Positions 61,401 through 64,000 of a stretch of DNA of 64,000 nucleotides are shown piece after piece. The position numbers and the translations under genes are program-made. The stretch's first letter is position 1; each line of letters opens with the position of its first letter. The stretch is from Wuchereria bancrofti (taxonomy: Eukaryota > Nematoda > Chromadorea > Rhabditida > Onchocercidae). Below the pieces are notes generated by a model. The model worked only from the letters and a program-made list of their open reading frames with translations. It was not told the origin of the DNA and did not search any database. The stretch is taken from assembly GCA_005281725.1 (NCBI GenBank), contig SSBO01000001.1, positions 11,696,470 through 11,760,469 on the forward strand, read 5' to 3'.

Positions 61401-63946
61401 TAGTTTTTACCTGATGCAAACGTTTGACGTACGTCATTTAGCGTAAACTTTCGATAATTTTACAAAGATTAATGTGTGAAAACACAATTTTTGATAACGG
61501 AATGAGAAAAAAATGTCATAAAATCTGCGGTGCGTTTGTTGAAGTAAAAAAAAAAAAAAATTTTATAGTAATGTCAAATTTATTAAATGTGCATTTTGTC
61601 TATTATATAACAACAATAGCATTCATAAATTTTCAAACATATCTATGATTACTTTTTTTAATAAAATTAAACTAATTTGTACTACCTGTGTAATATTATT
61701 ATTATTATTAATTAAAAGATTAGTAATATTAATGTTTTAGTCATAAAACTTACCTTTTGGTCCTGAATGTGCTTCTGTTTCAGCATTCACAATTTCACTC
61801 CATGAACTATGTCCGTGTCCAGCACGTGAACGAACTCGGAATGCATAACGTGTAGCCGGTTTTAAGTCATCAAGTTCTACGGTATTCCGTCCAACATATG
61901 ATGCTGTTTCAGGTTGCATATCTGTTTCTATGTTCCAAAACTAAAAGTAATATTCATTTTTTCACAGGAATTCAACGAATGAATAAATGGGAAATTAAAA
62001 TAAATAAATAAAGTATGAAAATCAATCATTTATAATAAAAAAAAGTTAATGGCTTTTTTTATAATGAAGTAAAAAAAAAAAACTTTATTATATTTTTCAC
62101 TTATAAAAAATTTTACTTTTCATTCAATCATATATTAAATTTTCCTATTTCTTGCTGATACAAAAAAAAATTTAAATTTTCGAATTAAACTGCTTCTAAA
62201 TTAATTAAAGAGAAAATTTAGGAAATTAAATAAATTGCAACCGTATATTCATAACCATCAATTGGCCCATATGTCTCATCACAACGTGGCTTCTCCCACG
62301 TAAACTGAAGAGTTGACTCAGATACAGCGCTGGTACGTACATTTTGCGGGATTCCAGCGTCACCAATACAGGAATTAGACGCTGCTGATCCAACCGTAAT
62401 CTAAAATTTAATAAAATATCAAAAAAAAAAAAGAAAAAAAAACGAAAAGGAAGAAAATGGCTTCTAAATAATACCTTAAATTGCTTACTTTTATGCCTTT
62501 TTTTTTCTTTGTTTGATAATTAATTAATTTAAAAAAAAAAAAAAAATCAAAAACCTCATTTGTTTTAGCAGCTACTTTAAGTTGATCATCCACTGCTAAA
62601 ATACGAAATGAATACAATGAACCATCATACATTCCATCAAATTGAATATTATAATCATCTGTCTCTTCGTCTACCATTAAATCATCATATTTGCGCCATC
62701 TGAAACATTCAAAATATTTATTTCTAAATTAAACAAATAAAATTTAAAATGACACAGTTGAAATTATCATTTAAAAGAGTTTTATTCAATTATGTATATC
62801 TTAAAACAAAATATACTTAGCACTATTTTTGGTTATTATCCGGTTCCAAATCTTCTACAATTTTTTTTTCTGATAGTATGAATGACTCATCATAACATTT
62901 TATGTAATATTAATTTCTTAAATGGTTCCAATTTTTAATTTCATTTTCATTATATATATTTTTTCTTAATATTAATGACTCATCCAGTCAAAAGTAATTA
63001 ATATTAACAGAAATAAACAAACTCAGTTTCATTTGGTAGACGATATTCAACGATGAATTTGGAAATAGTTTGATCAGGTAGTAATGGTTTTTTCCATTGT
63101 ACCGTAAATTGTTGTGCATTTTCTTGTGTAACCATTGGTTTCTCTTTCCATGCTACACCGGAATCTTTTTCCGTTTTAGCAGATAGTTTGTAAACCAGTT
63201 TAGGTTCATGATCCACAAATGCTATTACACCTAGATCATATTGGGTATCCGGTTTTAACCTCACAAAAATATGACTGTTAGCCAGGGGACTTACACGTGC
63301 TCGTTCAACCGCTTGACTTTCACCATCCACTTCAACAGCCGTTACCTGAAATATATAAATGAAATTTTTTTTTAAAAAATCCATTGAATTCAACTTTTTC
63401 TTCTAATTTGTCTATCGATAATGAAAATAAAAAGAAAAAAAAGTAAAATATATTAAGTAAAATCGTAATTCTCTCTGTATGACATCAAAGTAAAGGTACA
63501 AACTACATCAAAACAAGAAGATATTAAAGTAAAATTAATGATAACAGTTTTTTTTTGATATTACAATTTTATCTCAATTATACCTCATAATGTTGTAATC
63601 TCTCATCATCATGTGGTTGCCAACTAATGCGTAATTCTGAATCTGTTCGATAATCGATTTCTATTTCATCTGATTCATTTGGAGCTGAAAAATTTTTCAG
63701 ATCAAAATAAAAAAAGAAAAATTGATGCATAAAGATATGATTAAGTATTAAATCAAATCTAAGCAAACCTTCTCCTTCAGTCTTTGCTACAAGTAAGTAA
63801 TCATTCCATGGACCCAACGTGCGTAAACGATCAGCGGCTCGAACCCGGACTTGATATTCCGTTCCGGGTAAAAGGCTGGTAACACTAACTGACGGATGCG
63901 TTACTGTTTGTCGATGAACGTCAAATTTCATCTCAATACCAGCTAG
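26534..63946 (-). CDS. let-805: Myotactin (LET-805 orthologue), giant FN3 adhesion receptor; 5' end outside window
   Basis: Myotactin is a nematode epidermal membrane protein of the hemidesmosome-like fibrous organelles that hold body-wall muscle to the cuticle; C. elegans LET-805 has about 32 fibronectin III repeats, one membrane span and a unique cytoplasmic tail. Here 57 exons join in phase with no frameshift into about 4,662 codons: an FN3 array, one transmembrane helix, and a ~545-residue tail. The first exon seen (63946-63769) begins at an acceptor in mid-FN3, so the signal peptide and some repeats are missing. The stop is TAA at 26534-26536. The total already exceeds the ~4,450 residues I recall for the C. 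elegans protein, partly because of a ~200-residue low-complexity insert. Exon coordinates are given in the entries for its parts. LAR-type phosphatases also have FN3 arrays, but no phosphatase domain follows, and the tail is not of a known enzyme class. Confidence 0.88.
28114..28483. repeat. Five tandem copies of a ~74-bp unit in a let-805 intron
   Basis: Copies begin at 28114, 28186, 28261, 28335 and 28409 (72-75 bp apart), each starting GATGCATTGTCATTTCT or a close variant and ending in TTCATTTTTCACTATTT. Copies agree at the great majority of positions, so the expansion is recent. The array starts 66 bp from the splice acceptor of exon 28047-27898. Confidence 0.93.
30950..31012. repeat. Polypurine GA-rich tract
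   Basis: A nearly uninterrupted GA/GGA run on the plus strand, directly inside the intron next to the donor at 31014 of a let-805 exon. On the transcribed pre-mRNA it is a polypyrimidine tract beginning just after the 5' splice site. Confidence 0.75.
34587..34695 (-). other. let-805: let-805 transmembrane exon
   Basis: A single exon encodes SPYAISGWPWWW followed by about 18 residues that are almost all Leu or Ile, then TCCLLWCLQG. This is a classic single membrane span with a Trp belt on the outer side and Cys residues (possible palmitoylation) on the inner side. The next exon (33297-33222) starts with RYRTRKERRRV, a strong positive stop-transfer cluster. Orientation is therefore type I, with the FN3 array outside. 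Confidence 0.92.
35841..35859 (-). promoter_or_regulatory. Possible alternative first exon of let-805
   Basis: On the minus strand an ATG opens MSVWPD and runs after 19 coding bases into a good donor (G|GTACGC) in phase 1. That is exactly the phase needed to join the transmembrane exon at 34695. It would give a short product with membrane span and cytoplasmic tail but no FN3 repeats. I see no core promoter or trans-splice acceptor just upstream, so this rests on phase and position only. Confidence 0.25.
36070..36231. repeat. ATG and AAT trinucleotide repeats
   Basis: An imperfect ATG/TGATGA run near 36083-36112 and an uninterrupted AAT/TAA run at about 36197-36230, both within the large let-805 intron. 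Confidence 0.8.
38807..39058. repeat. Minisatellite with ~12-17-bp units
   Basis: About 17 imperfect copies of a unit like GGTAAATTCCTCCTT or GGTAGATTCCTC, with CTT- and CGG-type spacers. It lies in the large let-805 intron, about 530 bp from the membrane-proximal FN3 exon. Unit lengths vary, which suggests slippage and recombination. Confidence 0.9.
39120..39310. repeat. Degenerate TTACAGTATACATTATTGTTAG-type repeat
   Basis: Words such as ATTATTAGTTACATTA and ATTACAGTATACAT recur at irregular spacing of about 20-35 bp. The block follows the minisatellite directly and is a second, unrelated repeat. Confidence 0.65.
57852..58680 (-). other. let-805: let-805 exon with poly-Gln and Glu/Arg/Gln-rich insert
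   Basis: This 829-bp exon starts as ordinary FN3 (a YNVSVRAGTDFGE strand near 58590). After residue ~63 it turns into about 200 residues of low complexity: a run of about 17 Gln, then dense Arg, Glu, Gln and Tyr with almost no hydrophobic residues beyond spaced Leu and Met. Composition suggests a long charged single helix or coiled coil. It ends with LPGRNNKRG and splices in phase 1 to the next FN3 exon at 57349. The frame is open throughout and both flanking parts are FN3, so the insert is coding unless an unseen internal intron removes it. Confidence 0.75.
58401..58451 (-). repeat. let-805: CAA trinucleotide repeat encoding poly-Gln
   Basis: About 17 consecutive Gln codons, nearly all CAA with one CAG, inside the let-805 exon. 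Such a pure codon run is likely to vary in length between individuals. Confidence 0.85.
60655..60804 (-). other. let-805: let-805 symmetric 150-bp exon with a furin-type site
   Basis: Phase 1 at both ends, so it can be skipped without a frameshift. Its ~50 residues are polar and lack the FN3 core Trp. It holds RFKR followed by Gln (60677-60688), matching the R-x-[KR]-R proprotein convertase consensus. Whether it is a cassette exon or cleaved is unknown. Confidence 0.65.
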
Positions 63947-64000
63947 CTAAAATAAAACTATCATATTTTAATTAATAAAATTATTTCTATAAAAAAAAAA
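63947..64000 (-). other. let-805: let-805 intron at the window edge
   Basis: The sequence right of 63946 ends in a minus-strand acceptor (TTTTATTTTAG) and is AT-rich. It is the 3' part of an intron whose upstream exon lies outside the window. Confidence 0.7.

Larger units (their letters stand above)
39589..63946 (-). other. let-805: let-805 ectodomain: fibronectin type III array
   Basis: Exons, 5' to 3': 63946-63769, 63684-63584, 63345-63023, 62699-62555, 62400-62242, 61940-61754, 60804-60655, 60085-59983, 59822-59675, 59551-59479, 59069-58954, 58680-57852, 57349-57234, 57051-56850, 56555-56274, 55447-55337, 54435-54300, 54085-53928, 53573-53134, 53061-52834, 52456-52240, 52029-51900, 51746-51619, 51407-51058, 50968-50681, 50548-49988, 49744-47806, 47587-47422, 47366-47334, 47156-47035, 46599-46297, 45680-45387, 45175-45045, 44728-44536, 44432-44344, 44165-43943, 43825-42633, 42337-42161, 42052-41869, 41723-41587, 41425-41141, 41008-40553, 40274-40096, 39869-39589. 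Repeats show the FN3 pattern: P-x-P near the start, a core Trp (SW.PP), a Tyr in a YxVRVRA-type strand, and often GPWSEP before the next repeat. By length there are roughly 35; I did not delimit each. The largest exon alone (49744-47806) holds about six. The membrane-proximal segment (RYYVVVDERE at 39860) is a variant seen in receptor phosphatases. Confidence 0.85.

Noticed and set aside
39589..63946. LAR-type receptor tyrosine phosphatase or cytokine receptor
   Set aside because: FN3 features overlap, but no Ig domains or phosphatase domain appear, the repeat number is far larger, and the tail has no JAK-box-like motif; myotactin fits better.

Overview
The window looks like nuclear DNA of a nematode. 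It is very AT-rich, genes have many short GT-AG introns, one gene is a nematode-type cuticle collagen, and the largest gene is the nematode-specific adhesion receptor myotactin (LET-805). Base composition and the dense A/T homopolymers suggest a parasitic clade III (filarial-like) species. That is an inference; no species marker is present. Exon boundaries were read by eye and checked by requiring the reading phase to carry across every junction.

Layout: (1) 1379-4778, plus strand: a 7-exon gene for a protein of about 221 residues that I do not recognise. (2) 5154-8297, plus: the RED/IK splicing factor (smu-2), 10 exons, about 510 residues, 376 bp downstream of gene 1 on the same strand, so possibly one operon. 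(3) 8298-11481: no convincing gene; contains a decayed ~170-bp tandem repeat. (4) 11482-15606, minus: an RBM33-like RNA-binding protein with an acidic N-terminus, an RS-rich middle and a C-terminal RRM-like fold. (5) 17348-18917, minus: cuticle collagen, 4 exons, 291 residues. (6) 22534-23762, minus: a 122-residue RING-H2 protein. (7) 26534 to beyond the right edge, minus: the let-805/myotactin orthologue. The part in the window has 57 phase-consistent exons, about 4,660 codons.

The myotactin gene fills almost 60% of the window. Its 5' end, including the signal peptide, lies outside. The ectodomain (63946 to 39589) is a long array of fibronectin type III repeats. It is interrupted by a ~200-residue Gln/Glu/Arg-rich coiled-coil-like insert with a poly-Gln run, and it carries a furin-type RFKR site in a separate symmetric exon. 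One 109-bp exon (34587-34695) encodes the transmembrane helix. About 545 cytoplasmic residues follow, with four copies of a G-Y-x-x-G-[FL]-[RK]-[DE] motif. The 4.9-kb intron before the transmembrane exon holds minisatellites and a possible alternative first exon that would give an ectodomain-less product.

Functionally the window mixes two RNA-processing proteins (RED and RBM33-like) with two proteins of the body wall: a cuticle collagen, and myotactin, which in C. elegans links muscle through the epidermis to the cuticle. No tRNA, rRNA, transposon ORF or CRISPR array was seen.
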